The notes under the pieces were generated by a model, which was not told where the DNA came from, did not search any database, and saw nothing but the letters and a program-made list of their open reading frames with translations. Below, piece by piece: positions 50,601 to 62,847 of a stretch of DNA of 64,000 nt; within the stretch, counting starts at the first letter, position 1; the number at the start of each line of letters is the position of its first letter. Made by a program: the position numbers and the translations under genes. The stretch is from NCBI GenBank assembly GCA_963989245.1, contig OZ022346.1:47804089-47868088 (forward strand), given 5' to 3'. The stretch is from Nansenia antarctica. Lineage: Eukaryota; Chordata; Actinopteri; Argentiniformes; Microstomatidae.

Positions 50601-52380
50601 TTTAGAAGTGTGCCCCACCTTGAAGGAAGTCAGAGAGCAAGCTCAACCGCGCCTGAATGGGCTGGTCCAGGCAGGACTGAGGGGTCTCCACTCCCTTCCT
50701 GTTAGGGAGAAAGCTATCAATAAAGACAAGCACAACACACAAGATCATCTGCACAAAAAGACCCAGATACATGGCTGACTGCTGTGCAGATACATCAGAG
50801 AGAATGGAAGCCACACACATCCCCCCAAAAACACACATACTGTGTAGAAATGTCTACCCTACACATAGGGTGCAGAAACTTGGGCACCCCTGGTTTTAAT
50901 GTCTGTTACAATTAATCTCCAAGTGATTGAAAGCAAACCTGAAAGTTAAACATGACACCTTTCCGCACATTTTAAAGAAAGGTTTCTTTTTATTTCAATG
51001 TTTTGTTTTTCTCATTTCTCATTTTTTAAAAAGGAAAAGGGCCCTGTGCAAAGGTTTGGGAACCCTTTTGGATTATTCTTTGTTACCTTTTGAGAAGATG
51101 ATTACTAAGGCCCAGACCAAGGTGATTCAGTCGTTAGGGCTTCAATGAGTCAGGTGAATATAATTCCAGGGTTGAACTATATATTCTGAAGTAACTCCAT
51201 GCCTTCTAAAGCCTGACTGTGGTGGCTGTTGTGTCTGGAGTTAAAAACCATGGGTTCCTCTTAACAGTTGTCCAAGGATATCAGAATGAAGAGACAGTTC
51301 ACTTCCACCATCAAGGAGAAGGCTACAAAAAACTCTCGCAACGTTTCAAACTACCCATTTCCACTGTCAGAAACATCATGAGAAAATGGAAAATAAATGG
51401 AACAATTGAAGTCACGGCAAGATTTGGAAGACCAAGAAAAATGTCAAATAGAATGGCCCGAGATCTGGTGAGAAATGCTCAGAAGAGCCCACAGATCACT
51501 GCAAAAGATCTGCAAAAAACAGTAGCAGACACCGGTCTAGTTGTTCACAGGACAACAGTACAGCGTACCTTAAACAACAAAGACCTACATGGCAGAGTTG
51601 ACAGAAAGAAGCCTTTCCTACGACCTCAACACAAAATGAAGCGTCTGAAGTATGCAAAAGAAAACCTTGAGAAACCTGAAGCCTATTGGAACAATGTGCT
51701 TTGAACTGACAAAACCAAAATTGAACTTTTTGGCCACAACCAAAGAAGGTATGTTTGGAGAAAAGGGTGAAGCATTTGTAGAGAAGAACAGAAAGACTCT
51801 TAGCTGGCTACAGGAAGCATTTGCAAGCTGTTATAGTTGCCAGAGGAGGAGTTACAAAGTACTAGCTGACAGGGTTCCCAAACTTTTGCACACAGCCTTT
51901 TTCCTTGTTTTATTATTTTGAAATTGTAAAAAGACAAATCTAAATTAATCTTGCTTCAAAATGTGATGAAATGTGTCATGTTTACCATTTAGAGCTTAGG
52001 TTTGCTTCTTTTTACTTAGGTATTAATTGTAAAAGGCATTTTGACTAGGGGTGGCCACATTTTTGCACCCCACTGTAGGAATTTAATGTAAAATATAACC
52101 AAGCACATTCGCTTTACTCACAAGTTATGCATTAATCTCAGCAACAACAAGCCATCTTGTAACTGATTGATTTGTAGCAATGGTTGGTCCAATTTCAAGC
52201 TGTTGATCTGGAGATGAGAAAAAGGTTTGAGTCTGCATGAACAATTATCAATATCAACTACTAGAGCTTGCTAGCTATGGCCTGTGCCATGTCATATCAA
52301 ATAGTAAGCTACAGAATTGAGCCTAACTTCTTACTTACCCACTCCAACAGGACCAACACTTTGTCTTCGTCTAGTTCCAT
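47666..52380 (-). CDS. NuMA-like head-domain exons (3'-incomplete, possible pseudogene)
   Basis: NuMA organises spindle poles; its globular head precedes a very long coiled coil. Exons: 52339-52380 (ATG 52378-52380), 52122-52207, 50619-50698, 49067-49155, 48728-48802, 48496-48587, 48252-48372, 47918-48054, 47666-47777. The product starts MELDEDKVLVLLEW, then INSLKLDQPLLQINQLQDG, QARLSLLSDFLQ, VVLLLLHHAVYN, LVTMLRFVVDDENGL, DLEKYLKKRK, FNRKQRVQFMQLHTVASSS, LMNTPQFRLRKLQRQL and AQIYQLQ, in the order of the NuMA N-terminus. Exon 48496-48587 needs a one-base shift between ENGL and DLEKYL, or an internal GTGAGC donor. Exon 47918-48054 reads TAG at 47922-47924 unless an internal AACA|GTAGCA donor is used. 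The coiled-coil exons are absent; the transposon stack begins about 200 bp downstream. Confidence 0.75.
50862..52075 (+). mobile_element. Inactive Tc1/mariner element in a NuMA-like intron
   Basis: About 1.2 kb flanked by TA (50860-50861 and 52076-52077). Imperfect inverted ends contain GGGTGCAGAAACTTGGGCAC and GTGGCCACATTTTTGCACCC. The ORF 51219-51704 has the paired helix-turn-helix (KKLSQRFKLPISTVRNIM; GRPRKMSNRM). It stops at TGA just before TDKTKIELFG, the first catalytic-Asp block. The region with the second Asp and the Glu is deleted or frameshifted, so it is dead. Confidence 0.9.
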
Positions 52381-52866
52381 GTTCACGACTATCGTCCATT
52401 ACCAGGCTAAATGGGGAAACATGTCAACACAACAGCAAAAAAGAACAACATGTCAGTCCTGATACACACTTTCCAAGTGCAGATAACTAGCTCCGTATTA
52501 TCTCGCAACAACAAAATTTTAAATACTAGCTAGCTACTTTAGTAGGCTAATAGAATAACAATAACACAAAGTATGTAGCTAGCTACCAATGACTTAGTTA
52601 GACGAATAATGATTTGTAAATGAAAATTCTAATGTAGCTAGTTAGGAATCACATACATTGGCTTTACATAGAGCGTTACGACTTTTTACGATACATTTGC
52701 CTCAAAATTGGAGCCAGCTTGCTACTTACTTGCGACGTCATCCGTGTTACCACTAATACTATAATATATATTACATACAGACACCACCTCCACTTACATA
52801 CATACACCTCCTCCGCAGACATGCAGACATACAGACACCTCCTCCACTTGCATACATACACACACT

Positions 52867-54311
52867 CAGGGTGCGAAATAAGGGGGAGCTCGGGGAGCTA
52901 TAGCTCCCCTAGTGGTGACATGAGCTCCCCTGGAAACATGGTTTGTGAAATTTTGGGGGAGCTCTAAAATATTCTAAATTGCGATGGATTTATTCCAAGT
53001 TGTGACGGATTTTACCTTGTGTAATATGATTTGTAGAGGCATACAATCTATTTTGATGTTGGTATTAGGTATATAAATGATATATAATAGCCTTTATAGC
53101 CTACATATAGGCCTTTATTGGCTACAACTATGCGACAGTAACTTGCAAAAAAAAAAAAGCTGAATCTGCTTAGCCTATGCTCCTGAAAAACATTTAATGA
53201 CAGAGCAAACACGCTACATTACTAGGGATAATAATTACAATGAGCCATTCATTAAAAATAGAAAAAATAATATTAGGCTATTAAATCTCACTTAATGAGA
53301 AAACTGGCATCTCCCATCGGTCACTATTTGTTGGCTATCTGGTGATATGGACGTCTTTGAGTGTCTAGAAAAGTGCTATAAGTCTAATGTATTATTATTA
53401 TTTATTATTATTATGGACGTCACTTTAATCCGGCAGTTCTCAAGGTTTTTATGCACCAATCGATTCCTCTAGCGCGTTTTTATCACATTCATTGACGAAA
53501 AGGACGACTCGCATGTATAGGTGGAAGGGAACATTCATTGTGAGCACGGAAAATGCGAGTCTCTCACAACGGCTTTGCATTGATGAAACCAGGTAGGATG
53601 AACGCATAGTTCGCTGTCCATTCCTCTTTAAATGCCCTGTTTTCACCGTCAACTTTCCTCTTTTGACCTTTGGAGAGTGACGTTTCTCTTGCTAGCTAGC
53701 AGGTTAAATGTTTAGCTAACTTCACCCTGCACCAAACAACCAATCCAATAATAATGTGACCTTGTAAGTCTGGGAGGAGGGGGGAATCATTATCAGAATA
53801 AAACTATGTTAAATAATTATTAGAATAAGTTAGGCTGCGCTACATCGTCAGTCCACACATGTATTATTCAAAACTATGGAAAAGGGTGAAACTACGTTAT
53901 TGAGAATCACAACACAAACTCACTAGTCAAGCCAAAATACAGCAGCGAAATGGATTGGACTGCTACCTAGTTAACTAGAACACTACTTTACATTGTTACC
54001 TAGTTAACTAGAACACTACTTTACATTGTTACCTAGTTAACTACAACACTACTTTACATTGTTAGCAGGCTCACAAAACAAGCCGTGTTAGTTGACTAGC
54101 GATGTGTCATTGATTTTCGACAACGCGGAAATGTATTCACATTTTTCGAAAGAAAAGTCAAAGCATTAGTAGAACGGAAAATCGCACGCGCGTTTTGCGC
54201 ACGGAAAGCCACCGGCCCCGATTTGGCCTTTTTTTTTTTCCGTCAGGAGATTTTTTTTTTTTGCTTTAATCCCTGGGCTCCCCCGCACACCGTGATTTAA
54301 TTCGCACACTG
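52867..54311. mobile_element. 1445-bp non-autonomous hAT insertion with 8-bp duplication and internal empty-site control
   Basis: Begins CAGGGTGCGAAATAAGGGGG and ends GGGCTCCCCCGCACACCGTG...CGCACACTG. CACACACT flanks both sides (52859-52866, 54312-54319). The second copy of the surrounding duplication (58085-58115) has the uninterrupted sequence with a single CACACACT, i.e. the empty site. Inside are palindromic GGGGAGCTATAGCTCCCC (about 52892), a SINE-like tail (about 53355-53410) and MITE copy 3. Confidence 0.92.
53895..54175 (+). mobile_element. MITE copy 3 with internal triplication, nested in the hAT element
   Basis: Homologous to 6899-7230 but lacking the left end. TACCTAGTTAACTAGAACAC with ACTTTACATTGT occurs three times in tandem (about 53969-54062) where copy 1 has one. 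Confidence 0.7.
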
Positions 54312-54371
54312 CACACACTCACACACTACAAAATCGAATACTCTGTGTCCAACTGGAGTCCACAAGCTCAC

Positions 54372-54797
54372 CGCTGACGTTGATAGGGAGGTTCAGGGCT
54401 GCTGCCGTGACGATGGACGCACAAACAGTGGCGGCAGCTCCCATGTCAGCCCTCATGGCGTCCATCCCCGAGGGCGGCTTCAGAGCGATCCCACAGCTGC
54501 CACCAGAGAGCAGAGAGAAAGGGAGAGAGAGGGTGGACAAGGTATGAGTGAGTGCCTGAAAGGTGATGTCTGTTGTGGTGGAGGTGGTGGTAGGGTGAAG
54601 ATGATGGCGGTGGTGAAGAAGGAGGTGTGTGTGTTTTACCTGTCGAAGGTGACACCCTTGCCCACCAGCAGCAGTGGAGTGTGTGCTGTTGGGGCAGCTG
54701 TTGTAATGCACCTCCAGGAAGACAGGGGGCTCCTCTGAGCCTTTAGGACACACTTAGGAACGCCCCCGTTTTCTGCTCCTCGATCCACTCCAGAGGC
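54372..54797 (-). pseudogene. lap3: Leucine aminopeptidase (lap3) two-exon fragment, copy A
   Basis: LAP3 is a cytosolic zinc M17 aminopeptidase. Exon 54640-54797 reads WIEEQKTGAFLSVS, then an extra base, KGSEEPPVFLEVHYNSCPNS, then two missing bases, THTPLLLVGKGVTFD. Exon 54372-54496 continues SCGIALKPPSGMDAMRADMG and AAATVCASIVTAAALNLPIN. The metal/active-site region (GKG-TFD, K in LKP, MRADMG) is recognisable, but the family's SGG has become SCG. Two frameshifts in a single exon make it non-functional. No other lap3 exon is present in the window. Confidence 0.88.
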
Positions 54798-54903
54798 CTG
54801 GGAGAGGGGCGTTACAAGTTTGCTCACACACACAAAGGTTGGTCAACACACACACACGCACACACACAAACAGAGACGCGTACACACACACACTCACACC
54901 TTT

Positions 54904-57262
54904 TATGGACGGTGACCCAGCCATGACACCACCCTCCAACCCCAACACCCTCCAGCCAGCCATGACACCACCACCCTCCAACCAGCCACAACACCACTAC
55001 CACCCTCCACCCAGCCACAACACCACCAACCTCCACCCTAAAACACTAAACCCTCCACCCAGCCATGACACCACCACCCTCCACCCAGCCATGACACCAC
55101 CCTCCACCCTAACACACTCAACCCTTCACCCAATGACCTAGCCATAACACAACCACCCTCCAACCCAAACACCCTCCACCCAGCCATGACACCACCACCC
55201 TCCACCCAGCCACAACAACACCACCACCCTCCACCCTAACACACTCCACCCAGCCATAACACCACCCTCCAACCCCACCACCCTCGACCCAGCCATGACA
55301 CCATCACCCTCCAACCCCAACACCCTCCACCCAGCAATGACACTACCACCCTCCACCCAGCCACGACTCCACCAATCCTAAATAAAATGATTTATTGCCT
55401 TCGCTAAAAGTATATTTATTTACAAGTGTTTACAAATATTAGACACCACCACCCTCCCCCCAGCCACGAAACCACAACCCTCCACCTAACCACAACGCCA
55501 CCACCCTCAATCCATCCATCCACCCAGCCATAACACCACCACCCTCCACCCAGCCACAACACCTCCACCCAGCCACAACAACACCACCACCCTCCCCCCA
55601 GCCACAAAACCACAACCCTCCACCTAACCACAACGCCACCACCCTCAATCCATCCATCCATCCAGCCACAACACCAACCTCCACCCATTCACAACCACAA
55701 CACCACCACCCTCCAACCTCGACCCAGCCATGACACCACCACCCTCCAACCCCAACACCCAGCACCCTCCACCAAGCCATGACACCACCACCCTCCACCC
55801 AACCATGACAACACCACACTCCACCCAGCAATGACACTACCACCCTCCACCCAGCCACGACACCACCAATCCTAAATAAAAGGCTTATTGCCTTCGCGAA
55901 AAGTATATTTACAAGTGTTTACAAATATTAGACACCACCACCCTCCCCCCAGCCACGAAACCACAACCCTCCACCCAACCACAATGCCACCACCTTCCAT
56001 CCACCCAGCCACAACACTATCACCCTCCACCCAGCCACGAAACCACCACCCTCCACCCAGCCACAACACTACCACCCTCCACCCAGCCACAACATCACCA
56101 TCCTCCACCCATTCACAACCACAACACCACCACCCTCAACACCACCACCCTCCAACCCCACCACCCTCGACCCAGCCATGACACCACCACCCTCCAACCC
56201 CAACACCCAGCACCCTCCACCAAGCCATGACACCACCACCCTCCACCCAACCATGACAACACCACACTCCACCCAGCAATGACACTACCACCCTCCACCC
56301 AGCCACGACACCACCAATCCTAAATAAAAGGCTTTATTGCCTTCGCGAAAAGTATATTTACAAGTGTTTACAAATATTAGACACCACCACCCTCCCCCCA
56401 GCCACGAAACCACAACCCTCCACCCAACCACAATGCCACCACCTTCCATCCACCCAGCCACAACACCACCACCCTCCACCCAGCCACGAAACCACCACCC
56501 TCCACCCAGCCACAAAACCACCACCCTCCACCCAGCCACAACACCACCACCCTCCAGCCAGCCACAACACCACCCTCCACCCAGCCACAACACCACCCTC
56601 CACCCAGCCACAACATCACCATCCTCCCCTCAGCCACAAAACCACCATCCTCCCCTCAGCCACGAAACCACCATCCTCCCCTCAGCCACGAAACCACCAT
56701 CCTCCCCTCAGCCACGAAACCACCATCCTCCCCATAGCCACGAAACCACCATCCTCCCCTCAGCCACGAAACCACCATCCTCCCCTCAGCCACAACACCA
56801 CCACCCTCCCCTCAGCCACGAAACCACCATCCTCCCCTCAGCCACAACACCACCACCCTCCACCCAGCCACAACACCACCACCCTCCCCTCAGCCACGAA
56901 ACCACCATCCTCCCCTCAGCCACGAAACCACCATCCTCCCCTCAGCCACGAAACCACCATCCTCCCCTCAGCCACGAAACCACCATCCTCCCCTCAGCCA
57001 CGAAACCACCACCCTCCCCTCAGCCACGAAACCACCATCCTCCCCTCAGCCACGAAACCACCATCCTCCCCTCAGCCACGAAACCACCATCCTCCCCTCA
57101 GCCACGAAACCACCATCCTCCCCTCAGCCACGAAACCACCACCACCCTCCATCCATCCACCCAACCAACCTCCACCCAGCCACGACATCACCACCCTCCA
57201 CCCTGCCACAACATCACCACCCTCCACCCAGCCACAACATCACCAACCTCCACCCAGCCATG
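54904..57262. repeat. Large CCACCCTCCACCCAGCCACAACA-type minisatellite, copy A
   Basis: A strongly strand-biased (C/A-rich on +) array of roughly 14-27-bp units. A ~75-bp non-array spacer is embedded several times (about 55376-55440, 55867-55935, 56318-56385), each containing TTTATTGCCTTCGC and TTTACAAGTGTTTACAAATA. From 56630 to 57137 the unit is a regular 27-mer with CCTCCCCTCAGCCACGAAAC. Long accidental ORFs on both strands (for example 56337-57263, His/Pro/Thr-rich) are by-products of the repeat. Confidence 0.93.
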
Positions 57263-57930
57263 ACACCACCCTCTTACAAGTGTTTACAAATATTACTGAC
57301 AACAGTCATATAACATTAACAATGACCCAAAAACAACTGGGGATTAACAAAGGGTAGGAGAAGGACCATGCGAACGGTGTCACAACAAAACACAGCCCTA
57401 TTCTTCCCTACACCTCTGACCTACCTATATCACATACTAACTAACCTACCCGGAACCTAAACTACCTGCTACAGAACTACGGGGCGTGACACCCGCTCGC
57501 ATCTTACCTAATGTTTTTAGACAGCGGTTATCTACGTGATGTAATGTATACCCCAGGGTATCTTACCTAGCCCTTCTCCCGTGGGGAAGAAAAGAGAAAA
57601 CAGGGGTCCATCAACACACTAAACCCACAGCTATGAACAAAAGAAACAATTTCTGGTAACAGATTATAAACAAACTAGTCAAACAAAACACCACCCCTTC
57701 CCTCTCTCGCTACACATGACAAAACACACATTAAGTAGGAGATGATCTTCTGGGTTTGGATGACAACTGATTGAACACAGGTGAGGGCTGACGAGATAAC
57801 GATGATGGACAGGACCCAATAACCAACAGGGGAGGAACCACATGCACACCACTTCACCTAGGGGGAGACAGACAGAATGAAAACAAAAACAGACACAGGA
57901 CATAATACAATACATACAAGTCTGTAACAC
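57263..57930. other. Unassigned segment between the two duplicated blocks
   Basis: Begins with the minisatellite spacer motif ACAAGTGTTTACAAATATTA, then ~600 bp of non-repetitive sequence with no coding exon that I recognise. Confidence 0.5.
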
Positions 57931-58162
57931 TTGCATACATACAGACACCACCTCCACTTACATACATACACCTCCTCCACTTACATACATACAGACACCA
58001 CCTCCACTTACATACATACACCTCCTCCGCAGACATGCAGACATGCACACAGACATACAGACAGACATACAGTCATACAGACACCTCCTCCACTTGCATA
58101 CATACACACACTCACACACTACAAAATCGAATACTCTGTCCAACTGGAGTCCACAAGCTCAC

Positions 58163-58588
58163 CGCTGACGTTGATAGGGAGGTTCAGGGCTGCTGTCGTG
58201 ACGATGGACGCACAAACAGTGGCGGCAGCTCCCATGTCAGCCCTCATGGCGTCCATCCCCGAGGGCGGCTTCAGAGAGATCCTACAGCTGCCACCAGAGA
58301 GCAGAGAGAAAGGGAGAGAGAGGGTGGACAAGGTATGAGTGAGTGCCTGAAAGGTGATGTCTGTTGTGGTGGAGGTGGTGGTAGGGTGAAGATGATGGCG
58401 GTGGTGAAGAAGGAGGTGTGTGTGTTTTACCTGTCGAAGGTGACACCCTTGCCCACCAGCAGCAGTGGAGTGTGTGCTGTTGGGGCAGCTGTTGTAATGC
58501 ACCTCCAGGAAGACAGGGGGCTCCTCTGAGCCTTTAGGACACACTTAGGAACGCCCCTGTTTTCTGCTCCTCGATCCACTCCAGAGGC
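58163..58588 (-). pseudogene. lap3: Leucine aminopeptidase (lap3) two-exon fragment, copy B
   Basis: Second copy of the 54372-54797 fragment (exons 58163-58287 and 58431-58588). It carries the same two frameshifting indels and differs at few bases, for example SCRISL instead of SCGIAL. The shared lesions show the fragment was already broken before duplication. Confidence 0.88.
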
Positions 58589-58693
58589 CTGGGAGAGGGG
58601 CGTTACAAGTTTGCTCACACACACAAAGGTTGGTCAACACACACACACACGCACACAAACAGAGACGCGTACACACACACACTCACACCTTTT

Positions 58694-60217
58694 ATGGACG
58701 GTGACCCAGCCATGACACCACCCTCCAACCCCAACACCCTCCAGCCATCCATGACACCACCACCCTCCAACCAGCCACAACACCACCACCACCCTCCACC
58801 CAGCCACAACACCACCAACCTCCACCCTAAAACACTAAACCCTCCACCCAGCCATGACACCACCACCCTCCACCCAGCCATGACACCACCCTCCACCCTA
58901 ACACACTCAACCCTTCACCCAACGACCTAGCCATAACACAACCACCCTCCAACCCAAACACCCTCCACCCAGCCATGACACCACCACCCTCCACCCAGCC
59001 ATGACACCACCACCCTCCACCGAGGCACAACAACACCACCACCCTCCACCCTAACACACTCCACCCAGCCATAACACCACCCTCCAACCCCACCACCCTC
59101 GACCCAGCCATGACACCATCACCCTCCAACCCCAACACCCTCCACCCAGCCACGACTCCACCAATCCTAAATAAAATGATTTATTGCCTTCGCTAAAAGT
59201 ATATTTATTTACAAGTGTTTACAAATATTAGACACCATCACCCTCCCCCCAGCCACGAAACCACAACCCTCCACCTAACCACAACGCCACCACCCTCAAT
59301 CCATCCATCCACCCAGCCATAACACCACCACCCTCCACCCAGCCACAACACCTCCACCCAGCCACAACAACACCACCACCCTCCCCACAGCCACAAAACC
59401 ACAACCCTCCACCTAACCACAACGCCACCACCCTCAATCCATCCATCCAGCCACAACACCACCAACCTCCACCCAGCCACAACACTACCACCCTCCACCC
59501 AGCCACAACATCACCATCCTCCACCCATTCACAACCACAACACCACCACCCTCAACACCACCACCCTCCAACCCCACCACCCTCGACCCAGCCATGACAC
59601 CACCACCCTCGAACCCCCAGCACCCTCCACCAAGCCATGACACCACCACCCTCCACCCAACCATGACAACACCACACTCCACCCAGCAATGACACTACCA
59701 CCCTCCACCCAGCCACGACACCACCAATCCTAAATAAAAGGCTTTATTGCCTTCGCGAAAAGTATATTTACAAGTGTTTACAAATATTAGACACCACCAC
59801 CCTCCACCCAACCATGAAACCACCACCCTCCACCCAACCACAATGCCACCACCTTCCATCCACCCAGCCACAACACCACCACCCTCCACCCAGCCACGAA
59901 ACCACCACCCTCCACCCAACCACAATGCCACCACCTTCCACCCAGCCACGAAACCACAGCCTTCCAGCCACAACACCACCACCCTCCCCTCAGCCACGAA
60001 ACCACCATCCTCCCCTCAGCCACGAAACCACCATCCTCCCCTCAGCCACGAAACCACCATCCTCCCCTCAGCCACGAAACCACCACCACCCTCCATCCAT
60101 CCACGAAACCACAACCCTCCACCCAACCACAATGCCACCACCTTCCATCCAACCACGACATCACCACCATCCACCCAACCACAACATCACCACCCTCCAC
60201 CCAACCACGACATCACC
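58694..60217. repeat. Minisatellite array, copy B
   Basis: Same unit and same embedded ~75-bp spacers (about 59163-59235 and 59728-59795) as copy A, but shorter; the pure 27-mer stretch is limited to about 59975-60080. Flanked on the left by lap3 copy B in the same relation as copy A. Confidence 0.9.
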
Positions 60218-60219
60218 CT

Positions 60220-62296
60220 TTGGTCGTCTTTTACACGTTCATCATGAATGAACAATAACTAACCGGCTAACCCTTTAAACTGAAACAAAACCCCGGAATT
60301 GCTAAACGTCAAACAATAGTCCAAACTTAAATAACAAGATAGTAATACGTCATTGTCGCACGCTCTCCAAACACACAGCCAACTCTGCCACAGGTGTCTG
60401 TGGTTTCCTCTCACTCATTCAATCATCTGTCACGCCCCCGTGCACTTCCTCAAACTAAACAACATTTATACAAATTAATCAATGGGCAGAAAGAGTGATA
60501 CTATAGGCATACATGACTTGCACTGGGCAAAATAATTACACCACCATGCATCACTATTGTAGTGTTTGGCAAACTGTTGCGTCGCTGAGTGAGCATTGGT
60601 AGATCCTACTACAGACTTTACACTCAAACAGGCTTTCTCTCTCTCGCTGATCTCCTTATCTCAGGTTCTGGATTCACTACACTTGTCTTTATGAATGAGT
60701 TAACATTATTTATTTAGAATGATTGAGATCAAAACAATGTACATTGAATGAACAATACTGTTTAAATGCGTTTACGTAGCACTCATCTGATACTGTGACG
60801 GCTATGAGTAGCCTGGTTGTCTGTGTGTTTGTGTGTATGTCTCTTTAACAGCCATAGGAGATAAGTCCAGTCCAGAGGATCCCCCCCCCCCCCCTTGATA
60901 ATTGCCAATCAACTCCAGCAGTGGTCAATCAACTCCAGCCAATCAACTCCAGCCGATCAACTCCAAACCAGCCAATCATCAGAGGCCACATCATTTAAAA
61001 GACATTGACATGAAAGCAGCAGGAGCTGTGTGCCCACCATTCTTTTGTTGTACTACTTTGTTAGTTTGATACTTGTTAGTTTGATACTTGTTAGTTTGAT
61101 ACTTGTTAGTTTATACCTTGTGTTAGAAACCTGTTAGTAATTATTGTTTAAAGAACCATCACGGATGAGTTTATTGTTTATTTTTGTTTGAAGCATTTGT
61201 TGTAACTCCAGTTCTGTTTTTCTCAATACCAATAAGACTTTAATTTATCCTTGCTATAATAAAACTCCTTGTTACATAACACCAGTAATACTTTGTTACT
61301 TCTTCTTCTCCCTAGCGAACGTAGAACGTAACAGATACACTGCAATACTAATGTATGAACACGTGAGGGCGCTATCATCACGGCCATATAGCAGAAACAC
61401 TAGGCACGGCGCCATCTGGTGGTCAACTGTCGTCAGCACAACACAAAGCGAATTGGCGAATCCAGAACTTCATGAGAATATTTCCTATTCAGTGGTTGAA
61501 ACTATCACACATCTGGCACTCCGAATTGTTTCAGCAGCAGTATAAAAAACTGTTATATTTTCCAATGTTTTTATTTATATGAAAGGCCTCCTATTATTGA
61601 TGAATGTATCCAGCTGTGTAGCAGCACAGTAACATTCCACTCCATGGAATGGAAAAGCAGTGGGATCACCAGCGCCCTCATGTGGAGAACATCATAACCT
61701 GCAGCCTGCCACCTGGGTGCACTGATACTGTAGCTACAAGGAGGAAACTAGACTCTCAAACAGTCTGGATAGAATAATGGGGTGACATACGTTTTATTGC
61801 ATAAAAATAGCAGGAATACAATGACCATTTTAGAACAGGAAGAATGGTTGAACTGACTCAGGCTGTAGAGCAAATATAATAATATCAGTTTTCACATGAA
61901 TGTTTGGCAGAGACTTTTGGCTATGTTTTGTTGATAGCAAAACATGTCTAATATTGATAATCTGACTCCAATGTAATTATCCTATGTGCTTAGTTTTTTC
62001 TCCTCATACAGGGTTAGGGTTACACTGGTCAGATCGCTGTCATACAAAATCTCTGCTAGTCTGAGCAGAACAAGGATAGCGGGAGGATAGAAATTAATAA
62101 TATTAGTGTTTCTGTGTGTCAAAGCGGGAAAAGCAAGGCTAGATGTATGCAAATAAATGATGTATCAATTTCTTCCCCGTGTATGATACTGAAGGTAAAT
62201 TTATCAATGTTCAAACCTTTAAAAATGAAAGTGTTGAAAAAAAGTTCTGTGGAAAACGTCTGGCCACAGCACATAGTGAGAGGGCTGCCACACGGT
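60220..62296. other. Repeat-rich intergenic stretch, no supported gene
   Basis: Contains a C-run (60882-60894), repeats of CCAATCAACTCCAG (60905-60960), four tandem units of about 16 bp with TTGTTAGTTTGATAC (61058-61115), and otherwise AT-rich sequence. Short ORFs have no recognised motif. Confidence 0.5.
60225..60345. repeat. Dispersed direct repeat, copy 1 (copy 2 at 62297-62405)
   Basis: The block CACGTTCATCATGAATGA then CCGGCTAACCCTTTAAACTG and GAATTGCTAAACGTCAAACA is repeated at 62297-62405 with few differences in the same orientation. The second copy lies next to the candidate LTR. Function and family unknown. Confidence 0.75.
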
Positions 62297-62449
62297 ACAC
62301 GTTTATCATGAATGAAAAATAACAAACCGGCTAACCCTTTAAACTGAAACAAAAACCCGGAATTGCTAAACGTCAAACAACAGTCCAAACTTTAATAACA
62401 AGATAAAAATACAATACAATTGACAGATTGGTTTGGTTCTCTCCTTCTC

Positions 62450-62837
62450 TGTGGTAACATTCTTTCGACCGACCATTGCCAAATACCACACACTATTGTT
62501 GAGTATTTCTTCTTGATTATGAATCAAAGAACAGATATTGAGTTTAAGACAATTTAATCAGTTACAGGCAGATATATACATTACGTCTGTTCCCCGTGGA
62601 CCTGGGCTGGAAAGAGAACGCTCTCTCTCTCTCTCCCCGTTTCGTTCCAGAGGGGAGGGGCCAGCGTGTATGTGTGTCTTTGCCCAACCCCCAGAGGTCC
62701 CTGTTGGTCATCTGGTTGCCATAGAACCCTCATTGTTAGAGGGCATCATGTCCTTGCATGCCCTGGTATGTGTGTGTGTTTAAAATATACTACATATTCA
62801 TACATAGATCATACATACTACAGAAATATACGACACA
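62450..62837 (-). mobile_element. Candidate 3' LTR of an LTR retrotransposon
   Basis: On the minus strand a polypurine tract CGAGGGGGGA (62838-62847) is followed by TGTGTCGTATA. The candidate LTR contains AATAAA-like ATTAAA (about 62556) and ends ...GTTACCACA at 62450, i.e. TGT...ACA ends over about 388 bp. Without the 5' LTR, the boundaries and target duplication cannot be confirmed. Confidence 0.5.
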
Positions 62838-62847
62838 TCCCCCCTCG

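Noticed and set aside
52676..52861. Repeated CATACATACACCTCCTCC block as a CRISPR-like array
   Set aside because: Units are contiguous degenerate tandem repeats without unique spacers, in a vertebrate-type genome.
56337..57263. 308-codon His/Pro/Thr-rich ORF and its many antisense Trp/Val/Gly-rich partners
   Set aside because: They arise from an uninterrupted minisatellite whose unit lacks stops in several frames. There is no start context, conserved domain or splice structure.
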